Positions 29,361-38,410 of a stretch of 64,000 nucleotides of DNA are shown piece after piece. The DNA lies in contig JAZDFC010000004.1 of assembly GCA_043808235.1 (NCBI GenBank), positions 1 through 64,000 of the forward strand. The letters are read 5' to 3'. The notes under the pieces are model-generated. The model was not told the origin of the DNA and ran no database searches. It worked only from the letters and a program-made list of their open reading frames with translations. Source of the stretch: JAZDFC01 sp043808235. Lineage in GTDB: Bacteria; Bacteroidota; Ignavibacteria; Ignavibacteriales; Melioribacteraceae. Positions within the stretch are counted from its first letter, which is position 1; each line of letters begins with the position of its first letter. The position numbers and the translations under genes were made by a program.

Positions 29361-31781
29361 ATGAGTAAACTCTATAATTTGTTAACAGTAACAATAATAT
29401 TTATCATCTGCAATTTTGCAGTAAAAGTATATTCTCAGAATAACATTGAACGAAAACACCTTTTCGATTATGACTGGAAATTCTTTTTGGGTGATACACC
29501 GGCTGCAAGCGCCAGCGATTTTCACGATGAAAACTGGCGGAGTCTCGATTTGCCGCACGACTGGAGTATTGAAGGAAAAATAGACCGGAATAATACTACC
29601 GGCATTGGCGGAGGTTATGTTCCTGCCGGAATAGGATGGTACCGGAAAAAATTTGAAGCGCCACCTGAATGGAAAGGTAAATGTGTTTCAATTTATTTTG
29701 AAGGCGTTTACATGAATTCGGAAGTTAGTATTAATGGAAAATCTCTTGGGATTTACCCGTATGGCTATTCATCATTCAGTTACGATATTACTCCATATCT
29801 GAATTTCGGAAAAGAAAATGTTATCTCGGTACGTGTTGATAATTCTCGGCAAGTGAATTGCCGTTGGTTTAGTGGTTCGGGAATATATCGACACGTGTGG
29901 TTGATTGTTACCGAGCCAATACATATTGCCAATCATGGTGTTGGAATCGAAACACCTGATGTAAATACCGATAAAGCAACAGTTCGAATAAAAACTCTAA
30001 TAAGGAACGAAACTAACTTTCACCAAATCATTACTCTTAAAACCAGACTTTTTGATGCTGATGAAAAGAGCGCCGGAGAAATCCAAACCAATGTTGACAT
30101 TCCGGTGAACAGCGAAAAGGAAATCGAGCAAATTATTGCTGTTCCAAATCCTTTGTTGTGGACGCCCGAAACACCGAATCTTTACCAGGCTCAGGTGCAA
30201 ATAACAAGGGATGATAAAGAAATTGATAATACCGTTACAACCTTTGGTATTCGTACAATAAAGTTTACCACCGAAAATGGTTTCCAGCTTAATGGAAAAA
30301 CCGTGAAGATTAACGGAGGCTGCGTACATCATGATAACGGTTGTATTGGCGCTGCTGCTTACGACCGTGCAGAAGAACGAAAAGTTGAGCTATTAAAATC
30401 TGCCGGATTCAATGCTGTACGAACTTCGCACAATCCTCCGTCCGAAGCTTTTTTAAATGCTTGCGATAAATTTGGGTTGTTGGTTATTGATGAAGCTTTC
30501 GATGGTTGGAAAGAACAAAAAAATAAATACGATTATGCTATGTATTTTGACCAATGGTGGCAACGCGACATTGAAACCATGGTCTTACGGGATCGCAACC
30601 ATCCTTCTATTATTATGTGGAGTACCGGAAACGAAATTATCGAAAGGAAAAAACTTGAAGCAGTTGAAACCGCAAAGATGCTTGCAAATGCAATTCGCGA
30701 TAACGATTCGACACGTCCTGTAACTTCAGCAATGACCACGTGGGATAACGATTGGGAAATCTTCGACCCGTTAATGGCAGTGCATGATGTATGCGGATAT
30801 AATTACCAGTTACACCGCGCCCCTTCTGATCATGAACGGGTTCCATCGCGGATTATTCTTCATACTGAATCGTATCCGAAAGATGCTTTCTATTGTTGGG
30901 ATATGGTTCAGAACAATAACTATATCATTGGTGATTTTGTATGGACTGCGCTTGATTATTTAGGCGAGTCCGGTATTGGGCGTTATTATTATCCCGGTGA
31001 ACCTAAAGGCGAACATTGGGAAGGAGATTTTTTCCCATGGCATGGAGCTTACTGCGGCGACATTGATTTAACCGGATGGCGAAAACCAATTTCACACTAT
31101 CGGAATATATTGTGGAATAATACTGAAAAACTTTACATGGCTGTTAAAGAACCAAATCCGGATAATGGTGAAATTAAAACAACACTTTGGTCTGTTTTTC
31201 CAACATGGGAAAGTTGGACCTGGTCTGGATACGAAGAGAAAGAGATTCAGGTTGAAGTATATTCAAAATATCCAAAGGTCCGGCTTTATCTCAACAACAA
31301 ATTTATTGGTGAACAACCTACAACAGAAGAACAGCAGTTTAAAGCTACGTTTACAATTCCTTATACACCGGGGGAATTAAAAGCTGCGGGTGTTGAGAAT
31401 GATAACGAAATGGAAACTACCGTTTTGCAAACTGCCGGCGATGCAACTTCAATAAAGCTGATTGCTGACCGCACAAAAATACTGGTCGATGGACAAGATT
31501 TATCATATATAACCGTAGAAATAACAGACAAAGAAGGCAACATACAACCAAATGCGGAAAATCAGTTGCACTTCAATATCGCGGGACAGGGTGTAATTGC
31601 CGGTGTGGATAATGCTAATCTAAAAGATCTTGATTCTTATGTTAGCAATAAAAGGAAAGCCTGGCATGGAAGATCGCTGATTGTGATAAAAAGCAGCCGG
31701 CAAACCGGCGAAATTAAACTTACAGTTAGTTCACCGGGATTACAAGATGCAAGCATTGTTATCAATTCAGAAAGAAATTAA
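29361..31781 (+). CDS. GH2 beta-galactosidase-like enzyme with DUF4982
   Basis: This is the compact relative of the GH2 at 22001. It has an uninterrupted sugar-binding domain (LDLPHDWSIEGKIDRN, GIGWYRKKFEAPPEW), an Ig-like domain and a TIM barrel (NGGCVHHDNGCIGAAAYDRA). The acid Glu is in MWSTGNEIIERK and the candidate nucleophile in IILHTESYPKDAFY. A DUF4982-like domain (VYSKYPKVRLYLNNKFIGEQ) and an Ig-like domain follow. The frame is open from a TTG at 29271 with another ATG at 29313. I prefer 29361 because it begins the signal peptide SKLYNLLTVTIIFIICNFAV. No clear ribosome-binding site decides the start. Periplasmic beta-galactoside or beta-glycoside removal is the expected role. Confidence 0.88.
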   Translation: MSKLYNLLTVTIIFIICNFAVKVYSQNNIERKHLFDYDWKFFLGDTPAASASDFHDENWRSLDLPHDWSIEGKIDRNNTTGIGGGYVPAGIGWYRKKFEAPPEWKGKCVSIYFEGVYMNSEVSINGKSLGIYPYGYSSFSYDITPYLNFGKENVISVRVDNSRQVNCRWFSGSGIYRHVWLIVTEPIHIANHGVGIETPDVNTDKATVRIKTLIRNETNFHQIITLKTRLFDADEKSAGEIQTNVDIPVNSEKEIEQIIAVPNPLLWTPETPNLYQAQVQITRDDKEIDNTVTTFGIRTIKFTTENGFQLNGKTVKINGGCVHHDNGCIGAAAYDRAEERKVELLKSAGFNAVRTSHNPPSEAFLNACDKFGLLVIDEAFDGWKEQKNKYDYAMYFDQWWQRDIETMVLRDRNHPSIIMWSTGNEIIERKKLEAVETAKMLANAIRDNDSTRPVTSAMTTWDNDWEIFDPLMAVHDVCGYNYQLHRAPSDHERVPSRIILHTESYPKDAFYCWDMVQNNNYIIGDFVWTALDYLGESGIGRYYYPGEPKGEHWEGDFFPWHGAYCGDIDLTGWRKPISHYRNILWNNTEKLYMAVKEPNPDNGEIKTTLWSVFPTWESWTWSGYEEKEIQVEVYSKYPKVRLYLNNKFIGEQPTTEEQQFKATFTIPYTPGELKAAGVENDNEMETTVLQTAGDATSIKLIADRTKILVDGQDLSYITVEITDKEGNIQPNAENQLHFNIAGQGVIAGVDNANLKDLDSYVSNKRKAWHGRSLIVIKSSRQTGEIKLTVSSPGLQDASIVINSERN

Positions 31782-31898
31782 AAAGCAGGTCGAACTGATA
31801 AACTCAAAATAAACACAACCAAATGAGAAAACTAAAAAAATATTATATTAAGATTCTTATACTAAAGAGAAATTAAAGATCACTTAAGGAGTTATAAC

Positions 31899-34154
31899 AT
31901 GGAGAACATGTTTTTTATTTCAACATTTCGCATAAAGCATATTAGAGGACAGTTTCTTAAAATTATACTAAGTCTTGTCTTGTTGAATACAGTTGCTTTT
32001 TCACAAAAAATTAAAGTAGCCTGTGTTGGGAATAGCATTACATATGGGTACGGATTATCCAATCCTTCAAGCGAGAGCTATCCCGGGCAAATGCAAGTAT
32101 TATTAGGAACAACTGAATATGATGTAAAAAATTTCGGGGCTAATGCGCGAACGATGCTTAAAAGCGGTGGTTATTCTTATTGGGATGATCAAATGTATAA
32201 TAATGCCCTGGCATCCAATCCGGATTATGTAGTAATTGAATTGGGAACCAACGATTCCAAACGATGGCTCTGGGACTCGCATAGCGCCGAATTCAAAAAT
32301 GATTATAGGGAAATGGTTCAATCATTTCAAAACCTTTCCTCCAAGCCCGAAATATGGATTGGATTACTCATTCCGGGTGAAAAAGCAGATTGGGACATTT
32401 ATAACTCGTACATTAAAGATAAAGTGAATCCAAAAATAAAGGAAGTAGCCCTGGAAATGGGATTAGGATTAATTGATCTTTACTCTGAGTTTGGCAGCAT
32501 TAGTAGTGAATGGTATCAACCTGATAATGTACATCCCACAGTTGCAGGGGCAGAAGTAATTGCTCAAAAAGTTAAAGAAATTCTTTTAATGCCAAAACCC
32601 GAGGTTACACTTTTAAACGGAAAAGTAACTTCCATGGATGGTGATGACTATCAATGGTATATCGATGGAATACCGGTTGCCTCAGATAATGGCGGGCAGC
32701 AAAAAGAAATGGTTGTGTCTAAATCAGGTAAATATAAAGTTTCTATTAAACTAAGTGCGGATAATGAAACGCGTATTGTCTCGAATGAATTGGATGTAAC
32801 ATTATTGCCCACAGCACGCGAGATCGCCGGTCGGATGAAAGTCGGCTGGAACATGGGAAATACACTTGAAGCTATATGCGGAGAAATAGCATGGGGAGGC
32901 GCATATACAACACAAAAATTAATTGATTCCGTGAAAGCTGCCGGTTTTAACGCAATCCGGCTTCCTTGCGCATGGTTCTGTCATTCCGATACAGTTACAA
33001 GTGAAATTGATGCTGCCTGGATTGCACGGGTTAAACAAGTAGTGGACTATTGTATCAACGACAGTTTGTATGTGATGCTTAACATTCATTGGGATAGCGG
33101 TTGGTTGGAAAATAGAGTCAATGCCGCTAATCAGGAAAAAGTAAATGAAAGACAGCATGCTTATTGGACCCAGATAGCAAATTATTTCAAAGATTATGAT
33201 GAGCATCTACTTTTTGCCGGCGCAAATGAACCCAACGTTGAAAATGCCGCACAAATGGCTGTACTCCTAACGTATCACCAAACATTCATTGATGCCGTTC
33301 GTGCAACCGGTGGAAATAATAGTTCGCGTACACTTGTTATACAGGGACCATCAACTGATATAGATAAAACCAATAATTTAATGAACACATTACCCACAGA
33401 TCAGATTGCAGACCGTTTGATTATTGAAATTCATTACTATACACCATGGCAATTTTGCGGTTTAACACAAGATGCAAACTGGGGTAAGATGTTTTACTAT
33501 TGGGGAAAAGATTATCATTCTTCAACAGATGTTACACGCAATGCCACATGGGGTGAAGAAAGTGATGTAGAAAAATTATTTGGATATATGAAAACCAAAT
33601 TTATTGATAAAGGAATCCCTGTAATAAATGGAGAGTATGCTGCGTTCAGGAGAAAACTTAATCCACCTTCTGATCAAGCTCTTCATGATGCTTCAATAGA
33701 ATACTTCCATAAATACGTTGTAAATTCGTGCGTAAGTAAGGGGATTATCCCTTTCTATTGGGATGTTAATATGGGTTTATTTAATCGCAGCACAGGAGCA
33801 ATTCTTGATCATGGAATTCTTAATGCAATCATGGAAGGTGCGGAAAATGCTACAGATATATCCGATGATGAAACTAATTTGGAAATTCCAGGTAAGTTCC
33901 GACTTGAACAGAATTACCCGAATCCGTTTAATCCATCCACAGTTATCGGCTATCAGTTACCGGTGAGTGGTTTTGTTTCTTTAAAGGTATTTGATATTCT
34001 CGGAAGAGAAGTTGATACTTTGGTCAACAGCTACCAAAATGCAGGTATTTATTCGGTAGAATTTAACGCATCCAATCTGACTAACGGAGTATATTTTTAT
34101 AGAATGGATACCGGAGCATATCATAATACAAAGAAACTTTTAGTGCTCAAATAA
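31899..34154 (+). CDS. SGNH/GDSL esterase-GH5 endoglucanase fusion with T9SS sorting domain
   Basis: Two enzymes share one chain. Residues about 38-235 form an SGNH hydrolase with the Ser block VGNSITYGYG, the GTND block and the Asp-His block DNVHPTVAG, as in carbohydrate acetylesterases. A small Ig-like linker follows. From about 308 comes a GH5 barrel (MKVGWNMGNTLEA) with acid Glu in FAGANEPNVEN and nucleophile in PVINGEYAAFRR; the GWNxGNTLEA strand resembles subfamily GH5_4 endoglucanases/xyloglucanases. From about 670 the T9SS type A domain (EQNYPNPFNPSTVIGYQLP) sends it to the surface. AAGGAG at 31886-31891 fixes the start. It probably deacetylates and cuts the polymer backbone before uptake. 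Confidence 0.9.
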   Translation: MENMFFISTFRIKHIRGQFLKIILSLVLLNTVAFSQKIKVACVGNSITYGYGLSNPSSESYPGQMQVLLGTTEYDVKNFGANARTMLKSGGYSYWDDQMYNNALASNPDYVVIELGTNDSKRWLWDSHSAEFKNDYREMVQSFQNLSSKPEIWIGLLIPGEKADWDIYNSYIKDKVNPKIKEVALEMGLGLIDLYSEFGSISSEWYQPDNVHPTVAGAEVIAQKVKEILLMPKPEVTLLNGKVTSMDGDDYQWYIDGIPVASDNGGQQKEMVVSKSGKYKVSIKLSADNETRIVSNELDVTLLPTAREIAGRMKVGWNMGNTLEAICGEIAWGGAYTTQKLIDSVKAAGFNAIRLPCAWFCHSDTVTSEIDAAWIARVKQVVDYCINDSLYVMLNIHWDSGWLENRVNAANQEKVNERQHAYWTQIANYFKDYDEHLLFAGANEPNVENAAQMAVLLTYHQTFIDAVRATGGNNSSRTLVIQGPSTDIDKTNNLMNTLPTDQIADRLIIEIHYYTPWQFCGLTQDANWGKMFYYWGKDYHSSTDVTRNATWGEESDVEKLFGYMKTKFIDKGIPVINGEYAAFRRKLNPPSDQALHDASIEYFHKYVVNSCVSKGIIPFYWDVNMGLFNRSTGAILDHGILNAIMEGAENATDISDDETNLEIPGKFRLEQNYPNPFNPSTVIGYQLPVSGFVSLKVFDILGREVDTLVNSYQNAGIYSVEFNASNLTNGVYFYRMDTGAYHNTKKLLVLK

Positions 34155-34220
34155 ATTATGAAGATAAAAATGAAAGAACATTTCAAATCAAATATCTCAA
34201 GTTTTTTCTGTATGAAATTT

Positions 34221-34288
34221 TGGAATGCTGGAGTAATGGAATTCGCAATGAAAAATCCATTCCAATATTCCACTATTCCATTATTCCA
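34221..34288. repeat. TGGAAT-rich imperfect inverted repeat inside the 5' end of a GH43 gene
   Basis: The left arm (34221-34243, TGGAATGCTGGAGTAATGG and AATT) matches the reverse complement of 34266-34288 at 18 of 23 positions. Both arms are built from TGGAAT units 8-9 bases apart. The AT-rich hairpin overlaps the reading frame and encodes the odd stretches WNAGVMEF and NPFQYSTIPLFQ just before a signal peptide. It looks like a dispersed intergenic repeat that has landed at, or extended, the start of the gene. Confidence 0.65.
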
Positions 34289-35825
34289 AAGATTATGTAT
34301 AAGTTCAGTCAGTAAGATATTTATCATCTGTCTTTTTCTATTACAAATGACTTTTGTTGCACAAGCTCAATATCAAACGAATAAAAGTAATTTAGGATCT
34401 GACTACTATCTGAATCCCATCTTTGCCGGAGATCATCCCGATCCAAGTATTTTACGCGACGGCGATAATTATTATATAGTTCATTCATCTTTCGAATATT
34501 ATCCGGGCTTGCTGATCTGGCAATCAAAAGACTTGATCAATTGGACGCCTGTTGCAAATGCATTACAAAAATACGTAGGCTCTGTTTGGGCGCCGGACTT
34601 GGTAAAATATAAAAGCAAGTATTACATATATTTCCCTGCAGTTAATACAAATTATGTTGTAACTGCTGATGCAATTGAAGGACCGTGGAGTGATCCAATT
34701 GATTTGAAAATCGGCAATATTGATCCGGGGCATTTTACCGATGCTGAAGGTAACCGCTATCTGTATTTCAGCAGCGGCGGTTATGTCCCATTATCCGATG
34801 ATGGAATTTCTGTGGCAGGAGATTTCAAACATGTTTACGACGGCTGGGCAATTCCACGCGATTGGACAATTGAATGTTTCTGTATGGAAAGTCCCAAGGT
34901 TGTAAAAAGAGGTGAGTATTATTATCTGACAGTTGCTGAAGGAGGTACTGCAGGTCCTGCAACGGGTCACATGATAATTTCTGCGCGTTCAAAATCTCCT
35001 TTGGGTCCTTGGGAAAATTCACCATACAATCCTATTGTTAGAACCAACAGCAGTTCAGAAAGATGGTGGTCGAAAGGACACGGTACCTTGTTCGAAGATG
35101 CGGCAGGAAAGTGGTGGATGGTTTTTCATGCATATGAAAACGGACATTATAATATGGGACGACAAACACTTCTTGAACCGGTTGAATGGACAAGCGATGG
35201 ATGGTTCAGGATTCCCGATAACATAAAAACAGACAAGCCGATTAAAAGACCTTCGGCAAAAGTTTCAAAACCAACTTTTACTTTAAGTGATGACTTCGGT
35301 GGAAATTCATTAAAACCAAATTGGAAATTCTTCGGAGAATACGACACTAATAGATTCCAGGTAATTGACAACTCGATAATTATAAAAGCAAAAGGAAATT
35401 CTGTTGGAAATTGTTCGCCGTTATTATGCATTCCATCGGATCATTCCTATACAGCCGAAGTTGAGTTATTTACTGAAGGTAATGCGACCGGCGGTTTAGT
35501 TCTCTTTTATAACAACGATTTTAATTCGGGAATTTTGGCAGATAGTGAAAATATTATCGCTAATCTTAGAGGCTGGCAGTTCCCAACAGAAAAGAATGTA
35601 ATTATGAATCATGTCTTTCTGAAACTCAAAAATATTAACAACACCATTGATATGTTTTATAGTACTGATGATGTAAAATGGAATAAAATTGAAAACTCGT
35701 TAGAGGTTTCGGGTATGAATCATAATGTGCTGAGTGGATTTTTAAGTTTACGGATAGGACTTTGTGCTATCGGTAATGGGAAAGTCAAATTCAAAAATTT
35801 CATTTACAAACCTGTGAATGAATGA
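34248..35825 (+). CDS. GH43 beta-xylosidase/arabinosidase with C2 beta-sandwich domain
   Basis: The catalytic propeller shows the three GH43 carboxylates: Asp in FAGDHPDPSILRDG, Asp in GNIDPGHFTDAEG and Glu in CFCMESPKVVKRG. It is followed by the C-terminal beta-sandwich (TLSDDFGGNSLKPNWKFFGE, ending KFKNFIYKPV) typical of GH43 xylosidases. A signal peptide hydrophobic core (KIFIICLFLLQMTFVAQAQ) lies after a region encoded by an inverted repeat, so the start is uncertain. The frame is open from an ATG at 34158, three bases after the previous stop. Later in-frame ATGs are at 34236 and 34248, and I chose the last because it gives the shortest leader. Release of xylose or arabinose from oligosaccharides is expected. 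Confidence 0.85.
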   Translation: MKNPFQYSTIPLFQRLCISSVSKIFIICLFLLQMTFVAQAQYQTNKSNLGSDYYLNPIFAGDHPDPSILRDGDNYYIVHSSFEYYPGLLIWQSKDLINWTPVANALQKYVGSVWAPDLVKYKSKYYIYFPAVNTNYVVTADAIEGPWSDPIDLKIGNIDPGHFTDAEGNRYLYFSSGGYVPLSDDGISVAGDFKHVYDGWAIPRDWTIECFCMESPKVVKRGEYYYLTVAEGGTAGPATGHMIISARSKSPLGPWENSPYNPIVRTNSSSERWWSKGHGTLFEDAAGKWWMVFHAYENGHYNMGRQTLLEPVEWTSDGWFRIPDNIKTDKPIKRPSAKVSKPTFTLSDDFGGNSLKPNWKFFGEYDTNRFQVIDNSIIIKAKGNSVGNCSPLLCIPSDHSYTAEVELFTEGNATGGLVLFYNNDFNSGILADSENIIANLRGWQFPTEKNVIMNHVFLKLKNINNTIDMFYSTDDVKWNKIENSLEVSGMNHNVLSGFLSLRIGLCAIGNGKVKFKNFIYKPVNE

Positions 35826-35885
35826 TATGGAAGAACCAACATCATAACATTTTATTAAGAAAACAAAACAGAGGATATTCTAATT

Positions 35886-37457
35886 ATGAAAAAACACTTT
35901 AAAACTATTTTAATAGTCCTTGTTGGTTTGTGCATAACAAACACATTTGCACAATCACCTGAGCGGATAATTAATCTTGATTTTAATCAAGTCAAAGGTC
36001 CACTAAACACAATGTTCAAGGAATGTGTTGGTGCCGGCAGGGCGAATGAAGGCCTGCGTGCTGATTGGCAGCAACAACTTGCGTATGTTAAAAAGGAGTG
36101 CGATTTCAAATTCATTCGTATGCACGGATTGTTAACCGATGATATGGGCGTTTACCGCGAAGATCGCAATGGAAAGCCTGAATATAATTTTCAGTATATC
36201 GATGTATTGTACGACTATATCCTAAGTATCGGGATGAAACCTTTTGTTGAATTGGGATTTATGCCTGAAGCATTGGCAAGCGGCAAAGAAACTATTTTCT
36301 GGTGGAAAGGAAATGTGACTCCGCCGAAAGATTACAATAAATGGGGAGAACTAATTCGCAATTTAACCCAACACTTTACGGAACGCTACGGCACTGATGA
36401 AGTAAAGACGTGGTATTTTGAAGTCTGGAACGAGCCGAACCTAACACCGGGATTCTGGACTGGAACACAGGAAGAATATTTTAAATTATATCGGTATTCA
36501 GTCAATGCAATAAAAAACGTTAATAAAGAATATCGAGTTGGCGGACCTGCCACGGCTGGCGCTGCCTGGGAAGTTGATATGATTAACTTCTGTAATGATA
36601 ATAATCTCCCGCTGGATTTTATCAGCACGCATGCTTACGGTGTTAATCAAGGATATCTTGATGAATACGGAAATTCCGGAACTGTTCTTGCGCCAGACCC
36701 GATGAGTTTGAGTATTGATGTTTTGAATTCTCGTAATGAAATTGCCGGTTCGTCCATGCCAAACCTCGAATTACATTACACTGAATGGAGTTCTTCATAC
36801 ACACCGGCTGATCCGCTGCATGATAGTTATCACGAGGCAGCATATATTTTGGACAGAATTAAAAAAGTCGGCGATGCTGCAACCTCAATGTCGTATTGGG
36901 TATTCACCGATATTTTTGAAGAACCAGGTCCGCGCTTCACTCCATTCCACGGCGGATTTGGTTTATTGAATTATCAAGCTATCAACAAGCCTGCTTTCTA
37001 TTCATATCAATTCATGAACAAACTTGGTAATACAGAGTTGGTGAATAATGATGCTTCTTCCTGGGCATGCAAAGATGAAAAGGGGAATGTACAAATTCTG
37101 TTTTGGGATTTTACCTACACACTCCCCGATTCGGTAAATAATCAGCAATTTTTCATTCGCGATCTGCCTGCTAAATCTAAAGGAAAAGTAAAAGTTAAAA
37201 TCGCGGATGTACCTGCTGGAAAGTATGAGCTACAAATATACAAAGTAGGATATCGGGTGAACGATCCATATACAACATATTATGATTTGGGCAAACCACA
37301 CCAGCTTACGAAAGAACAGGTAAGTGAAATAAAAAAACTTAATGATGGTTCTCCGGTTTATTGCGAGAAAATTGAAATTAAAGCCGGGGTAACTTTCATG
37401 AAAGAGCTGGATATTCGAGAGAATGATGTATTCCTAATAGCAATGATGAAGATGTGA
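35886..37457 (+). CDS. GH39 beta-xylosidase-like enzyme
   Basis: A secreted 523-residue GH39. The signal peptide ends at NTFAQ. The barrel begins PLNTMFKECVGAGRANEGLR, has the GH39 strand FKFIRMHGLLTDDMGVY, acid/base Glu in FEVWNEPNLTPGFWTG and nucleophile Glu in LELHYTEWSSSYTP. The C-terminal beta domain carries QILFWDFTYTLP. GH39 enzymes are retaining beta-xylosidases or alpha-iduronidases, and the bacterial plant-glycan context favours xylosidase. AGAGGA precedes the ATG. It is the last gene of the glycan locus; no clear terminator follows on this strand before the oppositely oriented tRNA. Confidence 0.88.
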   Translation: MKKHFKTILIVLVGLCITNTFAQSPERIINLDFNQVKGPLNTMFKECVGAGRANEGLRADWQQQLAYVKKECDFKFIRMHGLLTDDMGVYREDRNGKPEYNFQYIDVLYDYILSIGMKPFVELGFMPEALASGKETIFWWKGNVTPPKDYNKWGELIRNLTQHFTERYGTDEVKTWYFEVWNEPNLTPGFWTGTQEEYFKLYRYSVNAIKNVNKEYRVGGPATAGAAWEVDMINFCNDNNLPLDFISTHAYGVNQGYLDEYGNSGTVLAPDPMSLSIDVLNSRNEIAGSSMPNLELHYTEWSSSYTPADPLHDSYHEAAYILDRIKKVGDAATSMSYWVFTDIFEEPGPRFTPFHGGFGLLNYQAINKPAFYSYQFMNKLGNTELVNNDASSWACKDEKGNVQILFWDFTYTLPDSVNNQQFFIRDLPAKSKGKVKVKIADVPAGKYELQIYKVGYRVNDPYTTYYDLGKPHQLTKEQVSEIKKLNDGSPVYCEKIEIKAGVTFMKELDIRENDVFLIAMMKM

Positions 37458-37601
37458 TGTTTTAGCAGATAAGACTCCAAAAATAATTGTGTAATCGGTA
37501 AGAACGACATAAGAACAGTATTTAATCTTTCTCTCAATGAGAACAGATAAATGCTGTGATGAATTACTCCCTTTTTACTCCCCGCCATGTTTATTTAAAA
37601 C

Positions 37602-37636
37602 AAAAAAGCCTTGCAACTTTTAGGTTACAAGGCTTT
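37602..37636 (-). terminator. Rho-independent terminator of tRNA-Lys
   Basis: On the minus strand AAAGCCTTGTAAC pairs with GTTGCAAGGCTTT (one mismatch) around a six-base loop. A run of six T residues, partly within the stem end, follows. It lies eight bases beyond the tRNA 3' end, so it almost certainly ends that transcript. Confidence 0.8.
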
Positions 37637-37643
37637 ACAATCG

Positions 37644-37715
37644 TGAGCGCGGGTGGGCTCGAACCACCGACCCTTTGCTTAAAAGGCAAATGCTCTACCC
37701 CTGAGCTACGCGCCC
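37644..37715 (-). tRNA. tRNA-Lys (anticodon UUU)
   Basis: The minus strand folds as a cloverleaf. The acceptor GGGCGCG pairs with CGCGCTC (one G-U). The D-arm contains AGCTCAGGGGTAGAGC. The anticodon stem TTTGC/GCAAA closes the loop CTTTTAA, giving anticodon TTT. The T-arm contains GGTTCGAGCC. The discriminator is A and the CCA tail is not encoded. It stands alone between the glycan locus and the signalling genes, with its own terminator. Confidence 0.95.
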
Positions 37716-37855
37716 ATATAAAATCATTATTTCAACAAATAATCTACAATAAATCCGCTCAATGAACAAAACTTCTCAAAAAATCGAGTTCAAACTTACT
37801 GTTTTTTATGTTATGGTTCAACAATATATTTGAAATTGTACATAAACCTAAAAAA

Positions 37856-38236
37856 TTACCGAGAATGCTCAATTTTATCTAAAATTGAAGTTATTTTGTC
37901 AATTGTTGGATTATACATTAGTGGCTTGAGCATATAATCGAGAATGCCTAAACTCATTACTTTCTCAATTACTTCCTTGGTGCTTATGGCGGTAAGCATA
38001 ACAACGGGAGTTTTCTTGAAAATTTCATCCTTGCGCATGTTTTCTAAAAATTCAAGTCCATCCATGATGGGCATGGTGACGTCCAGAAATATCAATTCAG
38101 GCTTAAAAAGCTTTATTTTTGTCAATGCTTCCAAACCGTTTTTGGCAGTTTCGGTTTTACACTGAAATTTTTTATTCAAAAGACGACTCATAAATAGATT
38201 TATATTTTCGTCGTCGTCGACGATTAGTACTCTCAT
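37856..38236 (-). CDS. Stand-alone response regulator (receiver only)
   Basis: A single CheY-like receiver of about 126 residues: acidic pair in VLIVDDDENIN, phosphoacceptor Asp in LIFLDVTMPIMDGLEF, Thr/Ser switch in VVMLTAIS and Lys in YMLKPLMYNPT. There is no output domain, so it probably relays phosphate or acts by protein contact. The frame is open to a TTG at 38263, but the ATG at 38236 with AGGA five bases upstream gives the normal receiver N terminus (MRVLIVDDD). It is divergent from the sigma-54 activator at 38411, and the 174-base gap probably holds both promoters. Confidence 0.9.
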   Translation of the reverse strand: MRVLIVDDDENINLFMSRLLNKKFQCKTETAKNGLEALTKIKLFKPELIFLDVTMPIMDGLEFLENMRKDEIFKKTPVVMLTAISTKEVIEKVMSLGILDYMLKPLMYNPTIDKITSILDKIEHSR

Positions 38237-38410
38237 AATTCCTGTAAAATAGTCAATATTCAATTAACTTTGCCTAACAAATTTACGAACTTATTCGATA
38301 ATCAAGATTACATAATTGGAGAAACAAGTAAAAATATTTTATTTCTCTATCACCGGTCATAGCTTTGATTTCTATTTTTTAATATTTTAGAAATAAAATA
38401 TCCTGGCGCT

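Noticed and set aside
37556..37765. 69-codon plus-strand frame
   Set aside because: It crosses the tRNA-Lys on the opposite strand and includes the familiar false peptide from antisense tRNA sequence (GLEPPT).
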